Shown here in pieces: positions 34,913 through 44,471 of a stretch of 64,000 nt of DNA. The first letter of the stretch is position 1, and the number at the start of each line of letters is the position of its first letter. The DNA is from WJMT01 sp041686095 (GTDB lineage: Bacteria; Acidobacteriota; Aminicenantia; Aminicenantales; Aminicenantaceae). The notes under the pieces are model-generated. The model did not search any database. It was not told the DNA's origin and was given only the letters and a program-made list of their open reading frames with translations. The DNA lies in NCBI GenBank assembly GCA_041686095.1, contig JAWLEN010000001.1, positions 1 to 64,000 on the forward strand. Reading direction: 5' to 3'. The translations under genes and the position numbers were made by a program.

Positions 34913-34933
34913 ATTTATTAAAGGAGATAAAAC

Positions 34934-35773
34934 ATGAAGGTTGCTCTTATCCAACAGCACTGCACAAAAGATGTCAATGACAATCTGAATAGAGCCATCC
35001 ATGCATTTAAAACAGCAGCTGAGAATGGAGCCCAACTGATTTCATTTGCCGAATTGAGTTTTTCCTATTTTTTACCCCAGCATCATGCCACTCCCAATGA
35101 TTTAAAAAAGGCGGAATCCATTCCTGGCCCCACAACGGATATATTCACTAAACTGGCAGAGGAATACAGGATAGTGACTGTCTTGAATCTTCTAGAAAAA
35201 GAGGGGAACCAAACCTATGATTCCTCACCCGTAATCGACTCTAATGGAGAAATTTTAGGCACCACGAGAATGGCTCATATTATGGATGGGATGGGTTTCT
35301 ATGAAAAAGGATATTACAGTCCAGGAAACACAACTCATTTTGTCTACAAAACTTCCGTTGGTAAAGTTGGAGTGGCTATCTGCTATGATCGCCATTTTCC
35401 TGAATACATGAGAAACCTTGCTTTAACAGGCGCAGAAATAGTGATGGTTCCTCAGGCTGGTGCAGTGGGAGAATGGTCAGAGGGAATGTTTGAAGCAGAA
35501 CTCAGGGTGGCTTCTTTCCAGAATGGATATTTTGCTGCTTTGACCAACAGAGTGGGAGAAGAAGATAAATTAATATTTTCTGGAGGATCGTTTGTAGTGA
35601 ATCCAGAAGGAAATGTCATTGCTCAAGCTCCTCAGGGAAAAGATGCTATTCTCTATGCTGACTGTGATTTAAATGAAATCAATCACTGCACAGCCAAAAA
35701 ATATTTTCTTCCCGATAGGAGACCTGAATATTATAGAAAGTTTAAAACAACCGATAATAGAGAGAAAAAATAA
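34934..35773 (+). CDS. Carbon-nitrogen hydrolase (N-carbamoylputrescine amidase-like)
   Basis: A 279-residue nitrilase-superfamily enzyme with the full Glu-Lys-Cys triad: Glu in SFAELSF, Lys in FYEKGYYSPG and Cys in VGVAICYDRHFPEYMR. The closest families are N-carbamoylputrescine amidase and beta-ureidopropionase, which release ammonia and CO2 from carbamoyl amides in polyamine or pyrimidine breakdown. The exact substrate is not fixed by the visible motifs. A NusG-like gene follows after 18 bases. Confidence 0.87.
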   Translation: MKVALIQQHCTKDVNDNLNRAIHAFKTAAENGAQLISFAELSFSYFLPQHHATPNDLKKAESIPGPTTDIFTKLAEEYRIVTVLNLLEKEGNQTYDSSPVIDSNGEILGTTRMAHIMDGMGFYEKGYYSPGNTTHFVYKTSVGKVGVAICYDRHFPEYMRNLALTGAEIVMVPQAGAVGEWSEGMFEAELRVASFQNGYFAALTNRVGEEDKLIFSGGSFVVNPEGNVIAQAPQGKDAILYADCDLNEINHCTAKKYFLPDRRPEYYRKFKTTDNREKK

Positions 35774-35791
35774 ACAACAAGGATGAATTGA

Positions 35792-36271
35792 ATGAAGAAC
35801 TGGTTTGTACTCAACACAAAACCCAAAAAAGAATTTCAAGTGGAAAAGATATTTAGCGAAAACGGTTATAAAATATACAACCCTAAGTACAAGCAGGAGA
35901 ACCGGATACGACCTTTTTTCGCAGGATATGAGTTCATTTATTTTGATCATCCCTCTCAATACAGGACAGTCAAATACACCAGAGGAGTCAAAAAGATCAT
36001 CGGTAATGAACAAGGCCCCATTCCCATCCATGAGAAGTTAATCAATGAAATAAAAAAAAGAGAAATTGATGGTTTTATTGAATTAAATAAATACGGAAGT
36101 GAACCTAAATCAGGAGATGAAGTTCAAGTGATGGAAGGGGCTATGAAAGGTTTAAAGGGAATTTTTAAAAAGGAAATAACTCCCAAAGAAAGAGCTCTTA
36201 TCCTTTTAAACTATGTCTCATACCAGGGGCATTTGATTATTGATAAAAAGAAGTTAAAAAAAGTTTTATAG
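35792..36271 (+). CDS. NusG paralogue (RfaH/LoaP-type elongation factor)
   Basis: A 159-residue protein with an NGN domain (NWFVLNTKPKKEFQVEKI, FAGYEFIYFD, TRGVKKIIG; about residues 1-95) and a C-terminal KOW domain (SGDEVQVMEGAMKGLKGIF, about 108-126). It is shorter and more divergent than housekeeping NusG, which normally sits beside secE and rplK; neither is here. Specialised NusG proteins bind RNA polymerase on chosen long operons and prevent termination. Its target is unknown. It runs tail to tail with the threonine dehydratase gene with two bases between stops. Confidence 0.83.
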   Translation: MKNWFVLNTKPKKEFQVEKIFSENGYKIYNPKYKQENRIRPFFAGYEFIYFDHPSQYRTVKYTRGVKKIIGNEQGPIPIHEKLINEIKKREIDGFIELNKYGSEPKSGDEVQVMEGAMKGLKGIFKKEITPKERALILLNYVSYQGHLIIDKKKLKKVL

Positions 36272-36273
36272 AA

Positions 36274-37254
36274 TTACTCCATTATAATTTGTTTTAGTTT
36301 TTCAAGACTTAGTTTGGATCCGCTTATAATCAGAACCACTTTTTTGTGAATAAAATTCTCCTTTTCTTTCATAAGAGCAGCTACAGATAGGGCCGCAGCT
36401 CCTTCTATTAAGAAATGCTCTTTTTCAATGACCAGTCTAATGGCCTGTTCAATTTCATGCTCAGAAAGAATAACAAATCGGTCCACATAATCCCTGCATA
36501 AATCATATGTTATAGAACCTTGTTCAATCCCTCCTGCAGTGCCGTCAGATAGAGTGGGTTTAGACTCCATTTCAAGGATTCTTCCGGCTTTTAGAGATTC
36601 ATACATAACAGGAGAATTTTCGGGCTGAGCTCCTATGATTTCAATTTCTGGATTTTTACTTTTTAGATATCCTGCTAATCCAGATACCAATCCCCCTCCT
36701 CCCACAGGTACAATAACCACATCCAATTCTGGTAACTGTTCCGTGAGTTCAATCCCGATAGTCCCTTGTCCGGCAATAATTTCCAGATCATTGTAAGGAG
36801 AAATATAAGTAGCACCTTTTTTATTGGCTTCCTTTTTTGCCTTAAGTTCTGCCTCTAGGCAGTCATCACCAAAGATTTCGATCTCTGGATCATAAATCTT
36901 TAGAGACTCGATTTTTGTTTTTGGAACATAGGATGGTAAGAACAAGGCTGCCTTAATCCCCAATTTTTTGGATACATATGAAACTGCGGCACCATGGTTT
37001 CCAGAAGAAGCGGTTAGGATGCCTTTTTTTCTCTGAGCCTCACTTAAAGAAAGAATTTTATTCACAGCCCCTCTTATCTTAAAAGACCTAGTAATCTGAA
37101 TATTTTCCAGTTTTAAGAAAACTTCGGATTGTGTTTTTTTGCTTAAATAAAAAGAAAATTCAAGGGGGGTGTATCTTATAAATTCACGGATTCTTTTTTC
37201 AGCTTCCTGGCATTTGCTTTCTATGTTTATTTTAAAATCAGATCGGATCATCAT
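36274..37254 (-). CDS. Threonine/serine dehydratase, PLP-dependent
   Basis: A 326-residue fold-type II PLP enzyme. The PLP lysine is in RSFKIRGAVNK (about residue 54), the phosphate-binding glycine loop is VPVGGGGL near 181, and SSGNHG is present near 83. It lacks the C-terminal ACT-like regulatory domain of biosynthetic IlvA, so it fits the catabolic TdcB or serine racemase group. GGAG precedes the tandem ATGs. An amino acid permease gene lies 11 bases upstream, which suggests uptake and deamination of threonine or serine. Confidence 0.88.
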   Translation of the reverse strand: MMIRSDFKINIESKCQEAEKRIREFIRYTPLEFSFYLSKKTQSEVFLKLENIQITRSFKIRGAVNKILSLSEAQRKKGILTASSGNHGAAVSYVSKKLGIKAALFLPSYVPKTKIESLKIYDPEIEIFGDDCLEAELKAKKEANKKGATYISPYNDLEIIAGQGTIGIELTEQLPELDVVIVPVGGGGLVSGLAGYLKSKNPEIEIIGAQPENSPVMYESLKAGRILEMESKPTLSDGTAGGIEQGSITYDLCRDYVDRFVILSEHEIEQAIRLVIEKEHFLIEGAAALSVAALMKEKENFIHKKVVLIISGSKLSLEKLKQIIME

Positions 37255-37265
37255 TAAACTCCTTT

Positions 37266-38690
37266 TTATGTGTCTTTAGTATGGATTCCTTTTTTTAGTG
37301 CTTTTCTCTTCCAGTAAAAATATACAGGTATCCCCAATAGGGTCAGAATAACTCCGGCCAAAGATTCCACTGGTTTTTCTATCAAAGTGTTGATAAGGAT
37401 CCCCAGAGAAAAAATAATGAACAAGAAAGGAACAATAGGATATCCCCATGTTTTATACGGGCGTTCCATATTTGGATATTTCTTCCTTAACGTAAAAACT
37501 GAAGCAGCTGCAGCCACCCAAAAAGCAATGGCGATGAACATAGCAAATGTAAATATCTGTTCAAAAGAACCCAGGATGGTCAAAAATGAAGCCCAAACTG
37601 CTTGAATGAGGATGGCAAAACCAGGTGTATGAAACTTTGGGTGGACTTTTGAAACTCTTTTGAAGAACAACCTATCTTTGGCCATAGCATAATAGACCCT
37701 AGGCCCTGTTAAAATAGAACCATTCAAGGAACCAAATGTGGAGATAATGACAGCTGCTGATACAAAAATTCCAGTGGAAGTGCCGAAGAGAGATGTGGTG
37801 GCTTGTTCAGCTATTCTCACAATTCCCTTTATCTCTGGAATGGGAAGAGCGTATAAATATATATAGTTCAATATTAAGTAAAGAAAGGTGACACCTAAAG
37901 TTCCTAAAAAAAGTGATAAAGGAAGATTTTTACCGGGTTTTTTTATTTCTCCGGCCACAAAATTGACATTATTCCATCCATCAAAAGCCCAGGATACAGC
38001 CACAAGAGCCACTCCGAATCCCATGATCAGCTGAGTCAAGCTCATGGATTCTGGATTTAGGGTTAAGTCAATAGGAGTTCCTTTGCCTAAAGCAAAACCC
38101 AAAACAATGATGCCCACAATAGTGCCGATCTTTATGATGGTGATAAAATTCTGTATGCCTTTTCCCAGTCCAACTCCTAAAAAATTACATAGAGAAAGAA
38201 AGACAATGACCCCCACTCCAACTAACTGTCCTGAAGAAAGGGAATAAGTCAGGGTATTCTGAAAAAGGTTAATATCAAAAGAAAAGATAACTCTTTGAGT
38301 GGAAAGAAAAGGAAACAAATGTCCTGTGTATTCTGAAAAAGCCAGAGCAAGTCCTGCGATCCCTCCTGTCATATAGACTAAAAACAAGATCCAGCCAAAA
38401 AGAAATCCTGCCATAGACCCGTAAGCCTCTTTAAGATAGACATATTGTCCCCCGGCTTCGGGCATAGCTGCTCCCAGCTCAGCATAAGTTAAAGCGCCTG
38501 CAAAAGTGAGAAGTCCTCCCATTAACCACGCAAGCAGTATTAAAGGTGCAGAGGGAATGGATTTTGCCATGATTCCAGTAGTAAGAAATATCCCGGAGCC
38601 GATGACAATTCCCATTATCACCATGGTTGAATCAAAAAGGCCAAGCTGACGGACCAGTTTTTTTTGGTTGTCTATTCTGACTTTTTCCAT
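37266..38690 (-). CDS. APC-family amino acid permease
   Basis: A 474-residue transporter with 12 predicted helices. The helix-1 signature is GIVIGSGIFLTTGIMA and the next helix has TYAELGAAMPEAGGQYVYLK, as in LAT-type exchangers and amino acid/proton symporters. The long family stretch WAFDGWNNVNFVAGEIKKPG is also present. Substrate is not set by sequence; linkage to the dehydratase points to serine or threonine. Confidence 0.9.
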   Translation of the reverse strand: MEKVRIDNQKKLVRQLGLFDSTMVIMGIVIGSGIFLTTGIMAKSIPSAPLILLAWLMGGLLTFAGALTYAELGAAMPEAGGQYVYLKEAYGSMAGFLFGWILFLVYMTGGIAGLALAFSEYTGHLFPFLSTQRVIFSFDINLFQNTLTYSLSSGQLVGVGVIVFLSLCNFLGVGLGKGIQNFITIIKIGTIVGIIVLGFALGKGTPIDLTLNPESMSLTQLIMGFGVALVAVSWAFDGWNNVNFVAGEIKKPGKNLPLSLFLGTLGVTFLYLILNYIYLYALPIPEIKGIVRIAEQATTSLFGTSTGIFVSAAVIISTFGSLNGSILTGPRVYYAMAKDRLFFKRVSKVHPKFHTPGFAILIQAVWASFLTILGSFEQIFTFAMFIAIAFWVAAAASVFTLRKKYPNMERPYKTWGYPIVPFLFIIFSLGILINTLIEKPVESLAGVILTLLGIPVYFYWKRKALKKGIHTKDT

Positions 38691-38812
38691 ATTTGTCTCA
38701 ACACTTAATTTTATAATATATTTACCAAGAATCAGTCCAGCTTATCTTTTTGACTTCAAGAGTATGGTGTGATTTAATGCTTTATATATATATCATTTTT
38801 AGGAGACATGAA

Positions 38813-39508
38813 ATGAAGACCATTGGATTAATAGGAGGAATGAGCTGGGAATCTTCTCTTGAGTACTACAGGATTCTGAACCGCCTTGTCAAAGAAAAAC
38901 TCGGCGGTTTTCATTCAGCCAAATGTGTTATGTATTCTGTTGATTTTGAAGAAATCGAAAAACTCCAGCACAAGGGGAAATGGGATGAATTGACTGACCT
39001 TATGATCGACGCAGCTCAAAGAGTCGAAAAAGCCGGTGCTGACTGTGTTGTCATATGCACCAACACCATGCATAAAATGGCTCCTGAAGTGCAAACAAAT
39101 ATCAATATTCCATTACTTCATATCGCAGATGTAACGGCTGAAGAGATAAAAAACAGAGGTCAGAAAATGGTTGGCCTTCTCGGTACTAAATTCACCATGG
39201 AGCAGGATTTCTATAAAGGAAGATTGATCGAAGAACATGGCATTCATGTGGTCATTCCTGATGAAGAACAAAGAAAAGTTATCCATCACATATTATACGA
39301 TGAGCTGGTTCAGGGTGAAATAAGTGAAACTTCAAAAAATAAGTTCAAGGAAATCATCGCTTCGTTGCAGAGCAGAGGTGCGGAAGGGATCATACTGGGT
39401 TGTACGGAAATTCCCCTGTTAGTGAAGCAAAAAGACTATGATATCCCTTTATATGACACCACTTTTATTCATGCCCGGGCTGCGGTGGAATGGTCTTTAA
39501 AAGAATAA
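38813..39508 (+). CDS. Aspartate/glutamate racemase family protein
   Basis: About 231 residues from ATG 38813, which is preceded by AGGAGA; the frame opens 21 codons earlier at a TTG that lacks a ribosome site. The N terminus MKTIGLIGGMSWESS and the two catalytic cysteines (VVICTNTMHK and ILGCTEIPLL) define the cofactor-independent Asp/Glu racemase family. Most close relatives racemise aspartate or act on related amino acids. It stands alone between two minus-strand genes. Confidence 0.9.
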   Translation: MKTIGLIGGMSWESSLEYYRILNRLVKEKLGGFHSAKCVMYSVDFEEIEKLQHKGKWDELTDLMIDAAQRVEKAGADCVVICTNTMHKMAPEVQTNINIPLLHIADVTAEEIKNRGQKMVGLLGTKFTMEQDFYKGRLIEEHGIHVVIPDEEQRKVIHHILYDELVQGEISETSKNKFKEIIASLQSRGAEGIILGCTEIPLLVKQKDYDIPLYDTTFIHARAAVEWSLKE

Positions 39509-39525
39509 ATCTAAACTTCTTTCGT

Positions 39526-40731
39526 TTATTTGATAAATAGCTTAACGATATTCCAGATTCCGATAAAGGAGACAATGGATATCACCACGACTCCTAATAA
39601 GTTATTTTTGAAGTCATTGGCCAAATCTCCCATTTTCTTTCTGTCATTGAGGACCATTAATAAAAATATTGAAGCCATCGGCAGGATAACCCCATTGGCT
39701 ACCTGAGCAAAAACAATAACGGAAATGGGATTGAAATCAAACAGTGAGACCACCAATCCCACTAAAATAACTCCTATCCATACCAACCGAAATGATCTTG
39801 TATTCTTTTCTGTCCATCCCAACACTCCTGAGGCAGCAAAGGCAGCGGCATACGGAGCCGTGACCGCAGAACTCATTCCAGCCGCAAAAAAACCCATCCC
39901 AAAAAGAAAAGTAGTCAAAGGACCGAAAAGAGGCTCAAGCTGCTGGGCAAGTTGAGCTCCACTGTTGATATGGATGCCTTTTTGGAAAAAAGCCACACTT
40001 GAAGTCACTACAATGGATGCAGATATAAATCCTCCCAGACATATAGATAGTGTCAAATCTTTTCTGAATTCTTTTAAATTATTTTTTGACTTCCATTTCT
40101 TTCTTACTGCTGAGGAGTGAAGAAAAAGATTATAAGGAACCACAGTTGTGCCTACAAGAGCCAACGTAATGAAAAGGGAATTTTTTGGAAAAGAAGGGAT
40201 CAATCCTTTTAAAATAAGAGAAACGTCAGGTTTTATGATAATAAGGGTGCTGATAAAAGACACGCTCATTAAAAAAACCAATGTTATCAAGACTTTTTCA
40301 ATAATTTGGTGTTTTTTTATACTCAGCAACAGAACTGAGGCAGCTGATATGAGTAATACCCATATTTTCTGGGGTAGGGAAGAGATCATTTCAAGTCCTA
40401 TTGAGCCGCCGATGATATTTCCTGCTTCATAAGCCGCACAGCCAAGAGATATGGCTGAAATAGTCAAAACAATGAATACTATTCTGGTGAGATTACTTTG
40501 GGGGTATTCTCTTAAAGACTGACTAAGGTCAAGCCCTGAACCCAAGCTGAGTCTCCCGGTCATCTCCTGGAGTATGATAGTGGTCACAGTGGCGAATATC
40601 AGAACATAAATAAGAGAATATCCAAAATCTGCTCCGGCTATAGAACATGTGGTCACAGTCCCAGGCCCAATAAACGCTGCAGTAACCAAGAATCCAGGAC
40701 CATAGTGGCTGATTCTATTCTTTTTTGCCAT
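39526..40731 (-). CDS. Nramp-fold transporter lacking metal-site residues
   Basis: 401 residues from ATG 40731 (GGAGGGGG lies five bases ahead), with 11 helices and clear Nramp similarity (SIAGADFGYSL, GCAAYEAGNIIGGSIG, PYNLFLHSSAVRKKW). The helix-1 metal motif DPGN is GPGT (residues 22-25), and the helix-6 methionine of the MPH motif is replaced by Val198 in VVPYN. Mn or Fe transport is therefore doubtful; a different ion or an organic solute is possible. It overlaps the end of hydantoinase B by 17 bases and is the last gene of that unit. Confidence 0.8.
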   Translation of the reverse strand: MAKKNRISHYGPGFLVTAAFIGPGTVTTCSIAGADFGYSLIYVLIFATVTTIILQEMTGRLSLGSGLDLSQSLREYPQSNLTRIVFIVLTISAISLGCAAYEAGNIIGGSIGLEMISSLPQKIWVLLISAASVLLLSIKKHQIIEKVLITLVFLMSVSFISTLIIIKPDVSLILKGLIPSFPKNSLFITLALVGTTVVPYNLFLHSSAVRKKWKSKNNLKEFRKDLTLSICLGGFISASIVVTSSVAFFQKGIHINSGAQLAQQLEPLFGPLTTFLFGMGFFAAGMSSAVTAPYAAAFAASGVLGWTEKNTRSFRLVWIGVILVGLVVSLFDFNPISVIVFAQVANGVILPMASIFLLMVLNDRKKMGDLANDFKNNLLGVVVISIVSFIGIWNIVKLFIK

Positions 40732-42283
40732 AACCCCCTCCACCCGGAGTTTCTATATGGAGAACATCTCCTGCCTCTGCTTTCAGGTTTACTTTTGAGC
40801 CTAATTTTATTCTTTTCCCATCAGCCCGAATCAGCATATTCACTCCTTTTTTTCCGCTCTTTCCGTGCTTCAGCCCATAGGGAGAAAATTTTCTCCTTTC
40901 GGAAATTATAGATATCTGGGTGGGTACACGAAATTCGTACTCTCGGATAATTCCATCTCCTCCCTTATTCTTTCCATCTCCTCCAGAATGAGACCTTAAG
41001 GAATATTTTTGTATATAAAGAGGAAGATAATTTTCCATGGCCTCCAAAGGAGTGTTTAAAGAGTTGGTCATATGAGTGTGAATCCCGCTCAATCCATCAT
41101 AATTAAAACCAGCCCCCATGCCCCCGCCAATGGTTTCGTAATAAGCGAACCTCGATTTTCTCTCTTTATTATACCCCCCAAAAGTAACATTGTTCATGGT
41201 CCCTGAACTAGCTGCTGGGATTTTATCGGGCACAGCTTTATAAAGAGCACCCAGAAGGACGTCCACGATTCTCTGTGAGGTTTCCACATTGCCTCCCGCA
41301 GTGGCAGAGGGGAATTCAGCATTTAGGAGTGACCCTTTAGGTGCGATTATTTCTAAAGGCCTGAGAAGACCTGTATTAAAAGGAATGTCTTCTTCCACAA
41401 GGGAACGGAAAACATAGAGAACCGCAGAGAATGTCACAGCTGAATTTGCATTGATTCCACCAGCCACTTGATCAGAGGAAGAACTAAAATCGATGATGGC
41501 GTGGTCTCCTTTTATCTTTATCTTGACCGCTATTGGAACTGGTTTGTCACTAATGCCGTCATCATCCATATGATCTGAGAATTCGTATTGTCCGTTTGGA
41601 ATGGTTTTGATGGTTTTTCTCAGTATTTTCTCTGTATAGTCTTGGATGAGAGAAGCATAGTGGAGTATCTTGCCCAATCCAAATTTTTCAATGGTCTCTT
41701 TCAATCGAGCTCTTCCTTTGTCATTAGCTGCTATTTGGGCCATCAGGTCGCCTTTTCTTTCCTCTGGCGTTCGCACATTGGCAAGAATAAAATGAAGAAG
41801 GTCCTTATCCAGTTTTCCTTTTTTAACTAATTTTATAGGAGGTATGATCAATCCTTCCTGGAATATTTCAGTAGCCAACGGCATTGAACCAGGAGTCATG
41901 CCTCCGATGTCAGAGTGATGGGCTCTATTGGCTGCCAAAAAAGAAAGTTTGTCATTGATAAAAACAGGGGATATGCATGTTATATCTGGAAGATGAGTGC
42001 CTCCTTTATAAGGATCATTCAACAAGGCCACATCTCCGTCTTGGAAATTCAAATAATGAAGAGATGCCTGGACAGAAAGAGGCATAGCACCGAGATGAAC
42101 CGGGATATGAGAGCCTTGGGCAAAAGTTTCCCCTTTGTTGTTAAATAAAGCGCAGGAAAAATCTCTTCGTTCTTTAATATTCGGAGAAAGAGAAGTTCTT
42201 TCCAGGACTGCTCCCATTTCTTCTGATATAGAAACAAATAAATTTTTGAAAAGCTCCAGTTCAATGGGATCAAATTCAGTCAT
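40715..42283 (-). CDS. hyuB: Hydantoinase B / 5-oxoprolinase beta family
   Basis: A 522-residue subunit of the ATP-dependent hydantoinase/5-oxoprolinase family. The N terminus (LFKNLFVSISEEMGAVLERT), ALFNNKGETFAQGSHIPVHLG and the zinc-site region NDPYKGGTHLPDIT are diagnostic, as is the glycine-rich end (HSGGDGKNKGGDG, ETPGGGGYG). It works with the HyuA chain to open cyclic amides such as 5-oxoproline or hydantoins. It overlaps hyuA by eight bases. Confidence 0.9.
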   Translation of the reverse strand: MTEFDPIELELFKNLFVSISEEMGAVLERTSLSPNIKERRDFSCALFNNKGETFAQGSHIPVHLGAMPLSVQASLHYLNFQDGDVALLNDPYKGGTHLPDITCISPVFINDKLSFLAANRAHHSDIGGMTPGSMPLATEIFQEGLIIPPIKLVKKGKLDKDLLHFILANVRTPEERKGDLMAQIAANDKGRARLKETIEKFGLGKILHYASLIQDYTEKILRKTIKTIPNGQYEFSDHMDDDGISDKPVPIAVKIKIKGDHAIIDFSSSSDQVAGGINANSAVTFSAVLYVFRSLVEEDIPFNTGLLRPLEIIAPKGSLLNAEFPSATAGGNVETSQRIVDVLLGALYKAVPDKIPAASSGTMNNVTFGGYNKERKSRFAYYETIGGGMGAGFNYDGLSGIHTHMTNSLNTPLEAMENYLPLYIQKYSLRSHSGGDGKNKGGDGIIREYEFRVPTQISIISERRKFSPYGLKHGKSGKKGVNMLIRADGKRIKLGSKVNLKAEAGDVLHIETPGGGGYGKKE

Positions 42284-44279
42284 CCATGTTTTCCTTTCGA
42301 CTCATAATAATATTCAAATATTCATCAATTTTTGCCCTAAAATCAGGAGGAATAAATGTTGTGGATTCAAGGTCAACAATAAGAGCTGGACCGGAAATTT
42401 TATTTTCAGGTTTTAATAAGGACCGATCATAAACTGAAGAGACTTCATATTTTCCCTGGTAATAAATTTTTTGCTTTTTTACCACAGCTTTTTCAGTGTC
42501 AGCTTTTTCCTTTCTTATTTTTTCTAATTTGACCTTTTCTGTTTTTCCTGTTGCTTTAAGTCTTATGTTCACAATTTCAATAGGGCGTTCAGGATGACTG
42601 TATAAATAAAGTCTTTCATGAGATTCATGAAATTTGTTAACACAGTTTAAATCCTCTGCGTAAGGAATCGTGATCTCAAATGACTGCCCATAATATCTAA
42701 GGTCAAGAAACCTTTTCAGCAATATGTTTTGTTTAGCAAAACCTTCTTTTTGCATGTCAGAGACTGCTTTTATTTCTAAATTATTGAATTCTTTATTCAG
42801 ATCTTTTCCAATGGAATCTGTATCAAAAATCTTCAAGATTGATTTTGAGTAATCTCTGGTGGAATCAGCTAAAAGCAGTCCTAATGAGGAAAGGACTCCA
42901 GCATTTTTTGGGATGATGATAACTGGAATTTGGAGTCCCAAGGCAATTTCTGCAGCGTGCATGCCTCCAGCCCCGCCGAATGAAAAAAGAGCAAATTTTC
43001 TCACATCAATTCCTTTTTCTATGGAAATGACACGAATAGCCTTACTCATATTTGAGTTAGCTATTTTAATAATTCCAGCTGCTGCTTCTGGAACAGATTT
43101 ACCTATTTTTTTCCCCAAATTCTTGATAGCTGCATAACTTCTCTCAGGAAATATTTTCATTTTTCCGCCTAGAAAATGATCGGCTGATAGTCTTCCCACT
43201 ACCAAATTAGCATCCGTCACTGTGGGGATTTTTCCTTTGCCATAGCAGGCTGGGCCAGGATCAGCTCCTGCACTTTTTGGGCCTACTCTCAAAGAACCGC
43301 CTTTATCCATATAGGCAATGGATCCTCCTCCAGCTCCCACTGTATTTATATCAATGATAGGCAGGCGTAGGGGAAATTCACCTATCTTATTTTCGCTGGT
43401 CCTTTGAATTTTTCCATCAATTAATGAAACATCTGAAGAAGTGCCGCCCATATCAAAGGTGACTATCTTATGGTATCCTGCTGATTTTGCGACATAGTAA
43501 GCGGCCACCACGCCTCCTGCCGGACCCGAAAGAGCGGTTCTTATTGGTTCTTTTTTTGCGATTTGTGTGGATATGTGTCCTTCATTTGACTGCATGATTC
43601 GAAGATGCACATTTTCCAAGCAATTTTCTAGATTCATTAAATACCGGCTTATCACAGGCATCAAATAAGCATTAACAGCTGTAATCACTGTTCTTTCGTA
43701 CTCTCTGTACTCGGGCAGAATCTCACTGGACCTGGAGACAAGATAACCCTCTTTATCAAAGGCTTTGTGGATCTTTTTCTCATTATCTGCATTGGCGTAT
43801 GAATTTATGAAACACACCGCTACTGCCCTGGCCTGGATTTTTTTTACCGCTTCCACAGCCTTTTTTATATCTTTTTTAGATATTTTCTTTAGAATCTTCC
43901 CAGATACTGAAGTCCTTTCTCTGATCCCAATACAGTGAGAACGGGGGAAAAGAGGAATTCTGGTTTCCCCTTTAAGATCATAGAGTCTGTTCCTAGTCTG
44001 TCTTCCGATGAATATGACATCTTCAAATCCTTGAGTGGTTAGGAGGGCGATAGGATCTCCAGATTTTTCTAAAAGGCTGTTTGTGGCCACAGTGGTTCCA
44101 TGGATTATCTGAAGAGATTCCCCTTTTTCTAAATAATTGTTCACTCCTTTGACAATAGCCTCAGATGGATCCTCGGGGGTAGATGGAACCTTTTTAATAA
44201 AGATTTTTCCATTCGAGTATATGACAAAATCAGTAAAAGTCCCTCCAGTGTCAACACCAATACGGATAATATTTATCAC
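42276..44279 (-). CDS. hyuA: Hydantoinase A / 5-oxoprolinase alpha family
   Basis: The ATP-binding partner of HyuB, 667 residues. IRIGVDTGGTFTDFV near the N terminus is the ASKHA-type phosphate loop, followed by HGTTVATNSLLE and the central ALSGPAGGVVAA and TFDMGGTSSDVSLI motifs. An ATG at 44306 opens the frame, but a consensus-like promoter lies between it and the GTG at 44279. GTG 44279 is therefore chosen, giving a leaderless message that starts just before IRIGVDTGG. The unit hyuA-hyuB-Nramp-like overlaps throughout. Confidence 0.9.
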   Translation of the reverse strand: MINIIRIGVDTGGTFTDFVIYSNGKIFIKKVPSTPEDPSEAIVKGVNNYLEKGESLQIIHGTTVATNSLLEKSGDPIALLTTQGFEDVIFIGRQTRNRLYDLKGETRIPLFPRSHCIGIRERTSVSGKILKKISKKDIKKAVEAVKKIQARAVAVCFINSYANADNEKKIHKAFDKEGYLVSRSSEILPEYREYERTVITAVNAYLMPVISRYLMNLENCLENVHLRIMQSNEGHISTQIAKKEPIRTALSGPAGGVVAAYYVAKSAGYHKIVTFDMGGTSSDVSLIDGKIQRTSENKIGEFPLRLPIIDINTVGAGGGSIAYMDKGGSLRVGPKSAGADPGPACYGKGKIPTVTDANLVVGRLSADHFLGGKMKIFPERSYAAIKNLGKKIGKSVPEAAAGIIKIANSNMSKAIRVISIEKGIDVRKFALFSFGGAGGMHAAEIALGLQIPVIIIPKNAGVLSSLGLLLADSTRDYSKSILKIFDTDSIGKDLNKEFNNLEIKAVSDMQKEGFAKQNILLKRFLDLRYYGQSFEITIPYAEDLNCVNKFHESHERLYLYSHPERPIEIVNIRLKATGKTEKVKLEKIRKEKADTEKAVVKKQKIYYQGKYEVSSVYDRSLLKPENKISGPALIVDLESTTFIPPDFRAKIDEYLNIIMSRKENMDD

Positions 44280-44288
44280 AAGGGCTAA

Positions 44289-44316
44289 ATTATGCTTATA
44301 GGGCAAAGAATGTCAA
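44289..44316 (-). promoter_or_regulatory. Promoter of hyuAB, leaderless spacing
   Basis: Consensus TTGACA (44316-44311), a 16-base spacer and CATAAT (44294-44289). The expected start site is one to four bases before the GTG at 44279. Confidence 0.6.
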
Positions 44317-44471
44317 GAAGCTCTATCACTCTGAACTAAAATGATGAGTATAGCAAAATTATTGAGTAAGGATCTCAGAAACATTTTTTAATGGCTGCAT
44401 TTACTGCATTTGAACTCATATATTGGCATCTTGATATTATTATAAATGAAAATGAATCATTGGCAAGATCA

